From assembly GCF_002099195.1 (NCBI RefSeq), contig NZ_NBYX01000001.1, positions 918,813-982,812 of the forward strand: a stretch of DNA of 64,000 bases, written 5' to 3'. This document shows positions 8,226 through 16,269 of the stretch, piece after piece (the stretch's first letter is position 1; every line of letters begins with the position of its first letter). A program made the translations under genes and the position numbers. The notes beneath the pieces were generated by a model, which saw only the letters and a list, made by a program, of their open reading frames with translations, did not search any database and was not told where the DNA came from. Source of the stretch: Burkholderia puraquae. Lineage in GTDB: Bacteria; Pseudomonadota; Gammaproteobacteria; Burkholderiales; Burkholderiaceae.

Positions 8226-8636
8226 ATGTCTTCCTCGTTTCGACAGCATGCTCGCCCTTTCCTGAGCGCCGTCATCTCCGCGCTCTGCATGAATGCGACG
8301 GCCCAGACGCCCGCGTCCGGGCCGGGAGACGGACGCTACGTGATCTCGTATATCTGCGGCGACGCGCGGATCGACGGCACGGCCCCGCTGCCCCCCGACG
8401 GCCGGCCGTACAACCTGGGCGTGTCGTTTGCGTCGGCCCAGACCGGACAGCCGCTCGCCAACGTGCAGGTGCGACTGCGGCGACATGGCCGCGTGCTCGT
8501 CGAATTCAACGCCTCCGGATCACGGTGCCTGTTCAGCGTGCCCGATGCAAGCTACCGGGTCGAAGGAACGTACCAGGGGGCCACACAGTTCGCGATCGTG
8601 GAAACGGGCGTACTCACCACCCAGTTGCGATGGTAA
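8226..8636 (+). CDS. Small secreted protein preceding the pga genes
   Basis: 136 residues. The ATG at 8226 is preferred over one 33 bases upstream because GGGAGG (8215-8220) is well placed before it and it gives a clean signal peptide (MSSSFRQHARPFLSAVISALCMNATAQ, cleavage after TAQ). The mature part of about 110 residues (GRYVISYICGDARIDG, NLGVSFASAQTGQPLANVQVRLRRHG, CLFSVPDASYRVEGTY) reads as a small beta-rich domain resembling carboxypeptidase-regulatory / Ig-like sandwiches. Two Cys (ICGD, RCLF) may form a disulfide. I do not recognise a named family. Position and direction suggest an envelope protein co-expressed with PNAG synthesis. Confidence 0.75.
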   Translation: MSSSFRQHARPFLSAVISALCMNATAQTPASGPGDGRYVISYICGDARIDGTAPLPPDGRPYNLGVSFASAQTGQPLANVQVRLRRHGRVLVEFNASGSRCLFSVPDASYRVEGTYQGATQFAIVETGVLTTQLRW

Positions 8637-8699
8637 GCACCGCCTGAGCCCGCCCCGATCACGTCATTCACCGCACCGTATCGAATCGAGGAGCATCGC

Positions 8700-9512
8700 A
8701 TGACTCCCGTAGAACGACCGGAACACCCGGCCGCCCCCCAGCCGAAACCGTCCTGGGGACCGGGCAGGAACGCAGCACTCAGCTTCGTCGCATTTGCCAC
8801 GATCTTCGGCCTTTTCGCCTATACCGAGCGGGATACGGCAGTCGGCCATCCAAGCGTGACACACGACATCTCCGGCGCGATCGGAGCCGCGGTCGGGAAG
8901 TACCGCAAGACGATCGTGACCATGGCCTCCCGCGCAACCGGCGCGTCCGGGACATCCGGGGCATCCGGTGCTCCCGGGCCGGCGCCGACACGCGCGCAGG
9001 CCACGCCGCCCGCGCCGCCGACGCAGGTAGCGTCGGCTTCGGCCGCCCCCGAGGTATCGACCGTGCCGCCCGTCACGCTCGCGCTCGCGCTCGAACCGGA
9101 CGCCGCGCCGCGGCCCGCGCCCCGCACCGCCGCGAAACACCGGGCGTCGCCGCATGCGCCGCCCGTGACACTCGCGGCCGGTACGCATGCGGCGACGGCC
9201 TACGGTCGCGCCGCCACGCGCCACGGCGCCGCGCATCGTGCGCCGCGTACCGAAACACTGGCAGGCACGGGCAAGCGCATGGACGCCGTACCCAAGCCCC
9301 GGCCGTATGGCACCGACACCGCACACATGCAGACGGCAAGCATCACGCACGCGGAACTGGAAAGCGCGCGTGCGCTGGCAAAGGCGCGCTCGTGCGCGGT
9401 CATCGATGAATGGAACTGCGTGGAGCAAAACGCGAGCCGCGCGCTCGCGATCGACCCGAAAAACAGCGAATCGCGCGCGCTGCTCGGGCAAGCGATCCGC
9501 AATCGCCTGTAG
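8700..9512 (+). CDS. Membrane-anchored Ala/Pro-rich protein with C-terminal helical domain
   Basis: 270 residues, preceded by GAGGAGC (8688-8694). A short cytoplasmic N-terminus (MTPVERPEHPAAPQPKPSW) is followed by one membrane helix at about 26-42 (ALSFVAFATIFGLFAYT). Next comes a ~170-residue Ala/Pro/Thr-rich low-complexity linker, then a compact C-terminal helical segment (about 222-270; ARALAKARSCAVIDEWNCVEQNASRALAIDPKNSESRALLGQ). That segment resembles a single TPR-like helix pair. The architecture fits a protein anchored in the inner membrane and reaching across the periplasm, but no family is recognised. It lies 63 bp after the secreted protein gene and 105 bp before pgaA, so it is likely part of the same transcript. 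Confidence 0.75.
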   Translation: MTPVERPEHPAAPQPKPSWGPGRNAALSFVAFATIFGLFAYTERDTAVGHPSVTHDISGAIGAAVGKYRKTIVTMASRATGASGTSGASGAPGPAPTRAQATPPAPPTQVASASAAPEVSTVPPVTLALALEPDAAPRPAPRTAAKHRASPHAPPVTLAAGTHAATAYGRAATRHGAAHRAPRTETLAGTGKRMDAVPKPRPYGTDTAHMQTASITHAELESARALAKARSCAVIDEWNCVEQNASRALAIDPKNSESRALLGQAIRNRL

Positions 9513-9617
9513 GCCGGCCCGGCATGACCGGGCCTCGCCTCCCGGCCGCGCGACGCGCAGCGGCGCTGCATCGTCGGGCATGCAACCGATGTGATCGTTA
9601 CCTAGTGAGGACACACC

Positions 9618-12308
9618 GTGGACAACAATCGGAAACAACAATGCACCACCGTCGCTCCGTCCAACCGGCGGATCCTCCTGCATGCACCGCTGGTGTTGCT
9701 GCTCGTCGCGTCCGGCCCCTGCTTCTCCGCCGACGGCGATACGGAAGCCGGCCGCATCAACGAAATCGCCGGGACCAACGGCGCGCCGGATGCGCCGCCG
9801 CGCGACATGCAGCCAACGGTCGTATCGATCCAGATTGCCCAGGCGATGGGCGCCCCGCCCCCTCATGCGCCGACGCCGATCGCGCAGGCTTCGGATGCGT
9901 CGATGCAGATCGCGCAGGCGTCGAACCCGCAGCCGCCGACCATGCCGACCATGGTCGTGGTGGAACCGGAGGCGCCGCAATCGGGCAACCCGGTGCCGGG
10001 CGCGCGATCGCCTGATACGCCGGCACCGGTCGCGCAGACGCCGGATGCGCCGATGCTGCTTGCGCAGGCCACGAACGCCCAACCGCCCGATGCGCCTGCA
10101 CTTCCGGCCTCGACGATGTCCGACACGGCGGCGTCCCCTTCGCCTGCGCCGGTCGTGCCGACGCCGGACACCCCGCCCGAGGTCGCACAAGCCGCACCCA
10201 CCGCGCCGTCGACTGCGCCGACACAAACTGCGCAGTCATCCGGCACCCCGATGCCGAACTCGCCTGCACCCGCTCCCCAGATGCCTGGCTCGGCACCGAT
10301 GTCGCCCCCGGCGTCGAACTCGCCGACGCCCGGCGCCCAGCTGCCCGGTGAACCGACACAACGATCGCAAGGCCCCGACGTCGAAACGCCGAATGCCCAG
10401 GCGCCGAACCTCCGTACCGCCGACGTCGAGACCGTGCGCAACGACGTGTTCGGCCTCGCGGCGAGCGGCGGCGCGATCAAGGCGCTCGACGAAGCAAAGG
10501 CGCGGCCCGATGCGTTCTCCGCCGTCGACATCGCGCAACTCGAAGAACTGTCGATTCGCCAGCAGGTGCGCGGCGGACGCGACAAGTCGCGCTCGATGAC
10601 GAGCACCGACCGCTTCGACGGGATCGACAGCGCACTGCACGCGGCGGACGATCTCGACAAGCGGATGCCGGCCACGCCCGAGTACACGCCGGTCAGGACG
10701 GCGCTCGCGGGCGACCGCACGGTCGCCTATGCGGCGCGCGGCGACATGGAGACGGCCGTCGCGACGTTCGAGACCATTCCGTCCAACGCGGAGATCTCGA
10801 TCGATGCCCTGTCGGCCGTCGGCGACGCCTACCTGTATCTGAGCGAACCGGGCAAGGCCAACGCCGTCTACCAGCGCGCGCTGAAGCAGGCGACCGCATC
10901 GCCGACGGACCGCGCGACCCGCGGCTTCCAGTACGGTACGCGCACGCGCCCGATCGAACTGCGTGAAGGGCTGTTCTGGTCGTACGTCGACCAGGCACGC
11001 GCGGCGGACGCGAAGCAGGTGCTCGACGACATGGGCAACTCGCTGCCGCCGGTCAAAGAGGTGCAAAACGTCGGCCCCGAGGAAAGTGACTATCTGCGCT
11101 ACTACCGGCTGCGCGCGCAATACCTGATCTTCACGGGGCACGTCGATCAAGGGATCGCCGCGCTCGAAGAGCTCGAGAAGCAGGTGCCGTTCAACGCGGA
11201 GATCCGTGCCGCGCACGCCGACGCCGTGTCCGGCCAGGCGCATCCCCGCCAGGCGATCGCGATGTATCGCGCGTCGCTGACCGACCACCCGGACAGCGTC
11301 GAGATGCTCGCGGGCCTCGGCCGTGCGTCGCTCACGGCAGACGACTACGCGAGCGCGAAGACCGTCGACCAGACCCTCGACAACACATTCCCGGACAGCG
11401 GTGCCGTGCGCACCTTCAAGCGCGACTACAAGGCGTATCGCAGCCCCGTGTTCACGACCGACCTGAGCTTCGAGCACGGCAACAGCGCACTGGCCGACAA
11501 CAGCTTCACGTCGGACAGCTACATCTATTCGCAACCGTTCGGCGACAACTGGCGCGTCTTCTCGCACACATTCTTCGGCCATGCGCAAACCGACGGCGGC
11601 AACGTCAGCCGCACGCGCACGGGCATCGGCGGCGACTACCGGCACGGGCCGCTCACCGTGCAGGGCGAAGTCACGCGCTCGCTCGGCGGGGACGGCCGAA
11701 CCGGCGGCCGCGGATCGATCGCATACGCGCTGAACGACTACTGGACGGTCAGCGGTGCGCTCGACACCAACGACAACTCGCTGCCGTGGAAAGCGTATGC
11801 CGCGCACATCTGGGGCCGCTCCGCGAACGTCTCGGTCGTGTATCGCCAGAACGACCGTCGCGAGGTCAAGCTGAGCTACGGCGTGAGCCGCTACAGCGAT
11901 TCGAACCTGCACCAGGAGATCGCGGCAACCGCCACGCAGCGTGTGTACACGACCGCCAACCAGCTCGTCAACGTATCGCTGGATCTCGGCACCGACAGCA
12001 ACACGCGCCAGAACGCGCCCTACTTCAGCCCGGGCCGCGACTACGCGGCCGCGGCAACCGTCATGCACCAGCTGACGCTGTGGAAGAAGGGCGACATGGG
12101 GCTGCAGCAGCGCATCTCGGTGTCCGGCGGCGTGTACAACGAGCGCGGCTTCGGCACCAGCCCGCTGTGGAGCGCGCGCCTCGAGCATGCGTGGACGTTC
12201 AAGCACGACATCACGCTGAGCTATGGCGTCGAGGTCAGCAGCCACGCATACGACGGCGAGCGCGAGCGCTCCGAAACCGGCTTCCTGTCGGTCAACCTGC
12301 CGTTCTAG
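9618..12308 (+). CDS. pgaA: PgaA: outer-membrane PNAG export porin with TPR domain
   Basis: 896 residues from a GTG start preceded by GTGAGGA. A signal peptide (LLHAPLVLLLVASGPCFSADG) is followed by an unusual ~210-residue Pro/Ala-rich stretch (about 45-260) with loosely repeated IAQASxA / LAQATNAQPPDAP units. Then comes a periplasmic TPR superhelix (about 265-600; ALSAVGDAYLYLSEPGKANAVYQRAL, AAHADAVSGQAHPRQAIAMYRASL, GLGRASLTADDYASAKT). A C-terminal beta-barrel (about 610-896) ends in VNLPF, an aromatic C-terminus as expected for outer-membrane insertion. In E. coli PgaA the TPRs bind deacetylated PNAG and PgaB and the barrel exports the polymer. Followed 15 bp later by pgaB. Confidence 0.87.
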   Translation: MDNNRKQQCTTVAPSNRRILLHAPLVLLLVASGPCFSADGDTEAGRINEIAGTNGAPDAPPRDMQPTVVSIQIAQAMGAPPPHAPTPIAQASDASMQIAQASNPQPPTMPTMVVVEPEAPQSGNPVPGARSPDTPAPVAQTPDAPMLLAQATNAQPPDAPALPASTMSDTAASPSPAPVVPTPDTPPEVAQAAPTAPSTAPTQTAQSSGTPMPNSPAPAPQMPGSAPMSPPASNSPTPGAQLPGEPTQRSQGPDVETPNAQAPNLRTADVETVRNDVFGLAASGGAIKALDEAKARPDAFSAVDIAQLEELSIRQQVRGGRDKSRSMTSTDRFDGIDSALHAADDLDKRMPATPEYTPVRTALAGDRTVAYAARGDMETAVATFETIPSNAEISIDALSAVGDAYLYLSEPGKANAVYQRALKQATASPTDRATRGFQYGTRTRPIELREGLFWSYVDQARAADAKQVLDDMGNSLPPVKEVQNVGPEESDYLRYYRLRAQYLIFTGHVDQGIAALEELEKQVPFNAEIRAAHADAVSGQAHPRQAIAMYRASLTDHPDSVEMLAGLGRASLTADDYASAKTVDQTLDNTFPDSGAVRTFKRDYKAYRSPVFTTDLSFEHGNSALADNSFTSDSYIYSQPFGDNWRVFSHTFFGHAQTDGGNVSRTRTGIGGDYRHGPLTVQGEVTRSLGGDGRTGGRGSIAYALNDYWTVSGALDTNDNSLPWKAYAAHIWGRSANVSVVYRQNDRREVKLSYGVSRYSDSNLHQEIAATATQRVYTTANQLVNVSLDLGTDSNTRQNAPYFSPGRDYAAAATVMHQLTLWKKGDMGLQQRISVSGGVYNERGFGTSPLWSARLEHAWTFKHDITLSYGVEVSSHAYDGERERSETGFLSVNLPF

Positions 12309-12323
12309 CAAGGAGATCGAGTA

Positions 12324-14417
12324 ATGCAATCCAGACGGACCTTCATGTGCGGATGCCTCGGTACGTTTGCCGCCTGTTCGCTGTTTCCTGGCGTGACCAA
12401 TGCCAGGATGATCGACCTGCTGCCACCTTCCGACCCGGCCGACGGCAAGACGTTTCGCGTGATCTGCATGCACGACGTACGTGACAACCTGATGGCGTCG
12501 TTTTCCTCGAAGTCGGCGATGATCGACCCGTTCGCGGTCGATACCGGCACGCTGACCGCGATCTTCTCGTGGCTGCAGACCAACAACTACCACACCATCA
12601 CGGTCAAGCAGATCGAGGAGTCGCGGCACGGCGGCAAGCCGCTGCCGCCGCGCGCGGTGCTCCTCACGTTCGACGACGGTTTTCGCAGCCACTACACGAA
12701 GGTGCTGCCGCTGCTCGAGCGGTTCAAGTATCCGGCCGTGATGGGCATCGTGACCGCGTGGATCGATACACCGCCGGATACGCCGATCCGCATCAGCGAC
12801 AAGGTCCAGGTGCCGCGCGACTACTTCATGTCGTGGGACGAGGTGAAAAAGGTCGGCCAGTCGCAGCTCGTCGAGCTCGGCTGCCACACGCACAACCTCC
12901 ATCACGGCGCAGTCGCGAATCCGCAAGGCAACGAATTGCCGGCGACCACGTCGCACCTCTATCTTCAAGACGAGAAGCGCTATGAAACCGACGCCGAATT
13001 CGAAGCGCGCGTGCACAACGACCTGCAGACATGCGTGCGGCAGATCCGCGAACGTACCGGCATCGTCGCACGCTCGATGGTGTGGCCATACGGCGCGGAA
13101 AACCAGCCCGTGCGCACGATATCGACGTCGCTCGGCATGGACATCCAGTTCAGCCTCGATGCCGGCCCGAATACGCCGGACGTGCCGCTGGACCGGCTGC
13201 GGCGGATCCTGATGATGTACGACGTCGACATCGGCGGGTTCGAGCGCTCGATGCGCGAGCCGGCGTCGAACCGCGGCGACGTCGACGTGCCCGAGCGCAC
13301 CGTGCAGGTCGATCTCGACCAGGTCTACGATCCGGATCCCGCGCGGCAGGAAGCGAATCTCGGCAAACTGATCGAGCGCATCTACCGGATGCAGCCCAAA
13401 TCGGTCTACCTGCAGGCGTTTGCGGACCCGAAAGGCACGGGTGTGGCCGAAGCCGTGTATTTCCCCAACCGGCACCTGCCGATGCGCGCCGACCTGTTCT
13501 CGCGCGCCGCGTGGCAGCTCAACACGCGCTCCAACGTGCAGGTGTACGCATGGATGCCGGTGCTCGCGTTCCGGCCGCCGGCCGACAAGCAGCGCGGGCT
13601 CGAGGCCGTGAGTGCCTATGGCGGCGCGCCGGCCCGGGAGAACGGCACGCGCACGTTCCGGCTGAGCCCGTTCGATCCGGCTGCGCGGCTGATGATCCAG
13701 CAGATCTACGAGGATCTCAGCAAGCACGCATCGTTCAGCGGCATCCTGTTCAGCGACGACGCGGTGCTCGACGACTACGAGGATGCGAGCCAGCATGCGC
13801 TGCGCACCTATTCGCAGTGGGGGCTGCCGGCCGACGTCGGCAAGATCCGCGAGAACCCCGACCTGATGAAACGCTGGACCCGGCAGAAGACGCGCTACCT
13901 GATCGACCTGACCCGCCAGCTCGAACAGGTCGTGCTGGCCCACCAGAACGTGGGCGACGTGCTGACCGCGCGCAACATTTTCGCGATGCCGGTGCTCAAG
14001 CCCGAATCGGAAGCGTGGTACGCGCAGAACTACGACGATTTCCTCGCCACCTACGACTACGTCGCGCTGATGGCGATGCCGTACATGGAGCAGGCGAAGG
14101 ATCCCGAAGGCTGGATGGACCAGCTCGTGCGGGCCGTCAGTGCGAAGAAGCTCGGGCTGCGGCGCACCGTGTTCGAACTGCAGTCGTACGACTGGCACGC
14201 ACGCAAGGACGTACCCGCCAGCACGCTGCTCGCGCAGATGCGGCGGCTGCGCAGCGAGGGCGCGGTGAATTTCGGCTACTACCCGGACAACTTCCTGAAC
14301 GGCCTGCCGGAACTCGATGCGATGCGCGACGTGATGTCGCTGAAGTCGCGCCTCGACCCGACCTCGATCAACGCACTGATGCAGATGCAGAAACCGCAGG
14401 GGGCGAAGACGCCATGA
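12324..14417 (+). CDS. pgaB: PgaB: PNAG N-deacetylase / glycoside hydrolase
   Basis: 697 residues, with AAGGAGATCG just upstream. The N-terminal export signal (MQSRRTFMCGCLGTFAACSL) has two adjacent Arg and Cys residues. FAAC is only a loose lipobox, so lipidation (as in E. coli PgaB) is possible but not certain. The CE4 polysaccharide deacetylase domain (about 40-290) keeps HD at 50-51, the metal/catalytic TFDDG at 115-119 and the His cluster GCHTHNLHHG at 187-195. The C-terminal half is the PgaB glycoside-hydrolase-like domain (SVYLQAF, WMPVLAF, LFSDDAVLDDYED). It partly deacetylates PNAG in the periplasm, which is needed for export through PgaA. The stop overlaps the pgaC start (ATGA). Confidence 0.93.
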   Translation: MQSRRTFMCGCLGTFAACSLFPGVTNARMIDLLPPSDPADGKTFRVICMHDVRDNLMASFSSKSAMIDPFAVDTGTLTAIFSWLQTNNYHTITVKQIEESRHGGKPLPPRAVLLTFDDGFRSHYTKVLPLLERFKYPAVMGIVTAWIDTPPDTPIRISDKVQVPRDYFMSWDEVKKVGQSQLVELGCHTHNLHHGAVANPQGNELPATTSHLYLQDEKRYETDAEFEARVHNDLQTCVRQIRERTGIVARSMVWPYGAENQPVRTISTSLGMDIQFSLDAGPNTPDVPLDRLRRILMMYDVDIGGFERSMREPASNRGDVDVPERTVQVDLDQVYDPDPARQEANLGKLIERIYRMQPKSVYLQAFADPKGTGVAEAVYFPNRHLPMRADLFSRAAWQLNTRSNVQVYAWMPVLAFRPPADKQRGLEAVSAYGGAPARENGTRTFRLSPFDPAARLMIQQIYEDLSKHASFSGILFSDDAVLDDYEDASQHALRTYSQWGLPADVGKIRENPDLMKRWTRQKTRYLIDLTRQLEQVVLAHQNVGDVLTARNIFAMPVLKPESEAWYAQNYDDFLATYDYVALMAMPYMEQAKDPEGWMDQLVRAVSAKKLGLRRTVFELQSYDWHARKDVPASTLLAQMRRLRSEGAVNFGYYPDNFLNGLPELDAMRDVMSLKSRLDPTSINALMQMQKPQGAKTP

Positions 14418-15685
14418 CCACCCACAGCATCATCCAGCGCGTGCAGGATTTCGTCTTCTACTACCCGTTCTTCATGTCGTACCTGTGGATGATCGGCGGC
14501 GTCGTGCACTACTTCCTGCTCGAGGAAGGCCGCGAGCTGTCCGCGCGGACGATCGCGTCGAGCGGCATCCCGAAGATCTCGATCATCGTGCCCTGCTTCA
14601 ACGAAGCGTCGAACGCGCGCAGCGTGATCGGCCACCTGAACAGGATGCAGTATCCGAACTACGACATCATCGCGGTCAACGACGGCAGCCAGGATCGCAC
14701 CGGCGAGATCCTCAACGAGCTGGCCGTCGAGATCCCGCGGCTGCTCGTGATCCATCACGCGCGCAACGAAGGCAAGGCGGTCGGGCTCACGACCGCGGCG
14801 GCCGTGTCGAACGCGGAATACCTGCTGTGCATCGACGGCGATTCGTTGCTCGCGCACGACGCGATCGGCTGGATGCTCGAGCACTTCCTGACCGACCCGG
14901 GCGTCGGCGCCGTGACCGGCAACCCGCGCATCCGCAACCGCACGTCGCTGCTCGGCCGCATGCAGGTCGGCGAATTCTCGTCGATCGTCGGCCTGATCAA
15001 GCGCACGCAGCAGGTGTACGGCCGCATCTTCACGGTGTCCGGCGTCGTCACGATGTTCCGCAAGACCGCGCTCGCCGACGTCGGCTACTGGAGCTCGGAC
15101 ATGCTGACCGAGGACATCGACATCAGCTGGAAGCTGCAGTGCCGCGACTGGCGCGTCGTGTACGAGCCGCACGCGCTGAGCTGGATCCTGATGCCCGAGA
15201 CGCTGAAGGGCCTCTACCGGCAGCGGCTGCGCTGGGCAAAGGGCGGCATCCAGGTGCTGATGAAGTACGCGGGCACGCTCGCGCGGCCGACGCAGATGAT
15301 GATGTGGCCGTTGTTCGCCGAGTACCTGATCGGCATCGCGTGGGCCTACTCGATGTCGTTCATCCTGCTGCTCGCGCTCGTCAATGTCGTGTACCCGCTG
15401 CCGCAAAGCTGGCACGTATCGGTCGTGCCGCACTGGCACGGCATGCTGCTGGTCGCCACCTGCATCCTGCAACTGATCATCGGCAGCATGATCGATCGTC
15501 GCTACGACGAAAAACTCCTGATGTATTTCCTGGACACCATCTGGTATCCCGTCGCCTTCTGGGTGATCAGCATGATCACCACCGTCATCGCCCTGCCCGC
15601 CATCGCGCTGCGGGGCCGCGGCAAGCGGGCCATATGGGTCAGCCCCGACCGAGGCATTCAACATGAAGAACGCGCCGATTATTGA
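14414..15685 (+). CDS. pgaC: PgaC: membrane PNAG synthase (GT2 glycosyltransferase)
   Basis: 423 residues from the ATG overlapping the pgaB stop. An N-terminal membrane helix (FYYPFFMSYLWMIGGVVHYF) precedes a processive GT2 domain (about 45-290). This carries ISIIVPCFNE, the UDP-sugar DxD motif (CIDGDSLL), the acceptor-binding TEDIDISWKL and the QxxRW hallmark (YRQRLRWAKGG). Three or four further membrane helices follow (YLIGIAWAYSMSFILLLALVNVV, MLLVATCILQLIIGSM, YPVAFWVISMITTVIALPAIAL). It polymerises UDP-N-acetylglucosamine into poly-beta-1,6-GlcNAc and passes it across the inner membrane with PgaD. In E. coli the PgaCD pair is activated by cyclic di-GMP; no cyclase is encoded in the window. 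Confidence 0.95.
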   Translation: MTTHSIIQRVQDFVFYYPFFMSYLWMIGGVVHYFLLEEGRELSARTIASSGIPKISIIVPCFNEASNARSVIGHLNRMQYPNYDIIAVNDGSQDRTGEILNELAVEIPRLLVIHHARNEGKAVGLTTAAAVSNAEYLLCIDGDSLLAHDAIGWMLEHFLTDPGVGAVTGNPRIRNRTSLLGRMQVGEFSSIVGLIKRTQQVYGRIFTVSGVVTMFRKTALADVGYWSSDMLTEDIDISWKLQCRDWRVVYEPHALSWILMPETLKGLYRQRLRWAKGGIQVLMKYAGTLARPTQMMMWPLFAEYLIGIAWAYSMSFILLLALVNVVYPLPQSWHVSVVPHWHGMLLVATCILQLIIGSMIDRRYDEKLLMYFLDTIWYPVAFWVISMITTVIALPAIALRGRGKRAIWVSPDRGIQHEERADY

Positions 15686-16151
15686 CCTTTCCCTGCGCGC
15701 ACCGCGCGAAATGATCGCCGAACGCGGCCGCGTCGTGGGGCTCGCGCTGGTCGTCTGGTTCCGCCTCGTGCGGCCCGCGCTGGTGGGCGCCGTGTGGGCA
15801 TCGATCTGCATCTACACGTACCGCTACCTGCTGCCGTTCAACCCGGCCGAGATGCCGATCGAACAGATGGTGTTCTACGCGACCAGCATCGCGCTCATCG
15901 CGGGCACCATCGTCACGTGGCTGATCGCCGGGCGCGTCGTGCATCCGCTGGCCTACCGGCTGCGCGTGTCGAAGATGCTGCGGCGCTCGGCCAGCGCGAA
16001 GGTGCGCTCGGTGCCGCCGACCGTGCTGGCCAGCGCCCGCCGGCGCGGCGCGCGGCGCACGACGCGCATTCTCGTCGCGTCGCACGACGCGAACGGCTCG
16101 ATTTCCGGCATCGAATGGGTAGCCCACGCGGGGCCGCCACCCCGCGAGTAG
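15663..16151 (+). CDS. pgaD: PgaD: accessory subunit of the PNAG synthase
   Basis: 162 residues starting inside the last 23 bases of pgaC, which suggests translational coupling. Two membrane helices (LVRPALVGAVWASICIYTYRYL and MVFYATSIALIAGTIVTWLIAG) with a short N-terminal cytoplasmic arm match the PgaD layout. The basic C-terminal tail (LRVSKMLRRSASAKVRS...RRRGARRTTRIL) is cytoplasmic and longer than in enterobacterial PgaD. The family is poorly conserved, so the assignment rests on topology and the operon position right after pgaC. Confidence 0.8.
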   Translation: MKNAPIIDLSLRAPREMIAERGRVVGLALVVWFRLVRPALVGAVWASICIYTYRYLLPFNPAEMPIEQMVFYATSIALIAGTIVTWLIAGRVVHPLAYRLRVSKMLRRSASAKVRSVPPTVLASARRRGARRTTRILVASHDANGSISGIEWVAHAGPPPRE

Positions 16152-16269
16152 GCCAGCGGAGCCGCGCCACCGTGCACGGGACTGCATCGGTGCCGCGCGG
16201 CGCCGCTCCTGACACCGTGCTGCCGAGCATTGCCGGCAGGGCGGCAACCTTTTGTGGACGAGGTGAATC

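Noticed and set aside
10236..14198. Very long minus-strand open frame (about 1320 codons) opposite pgaA-pgaB
   Set aside because: It is antisense to two well-recognised genes; its Arg/His/Val-rich translation matches no family and results from G/C bias at third codon positions.
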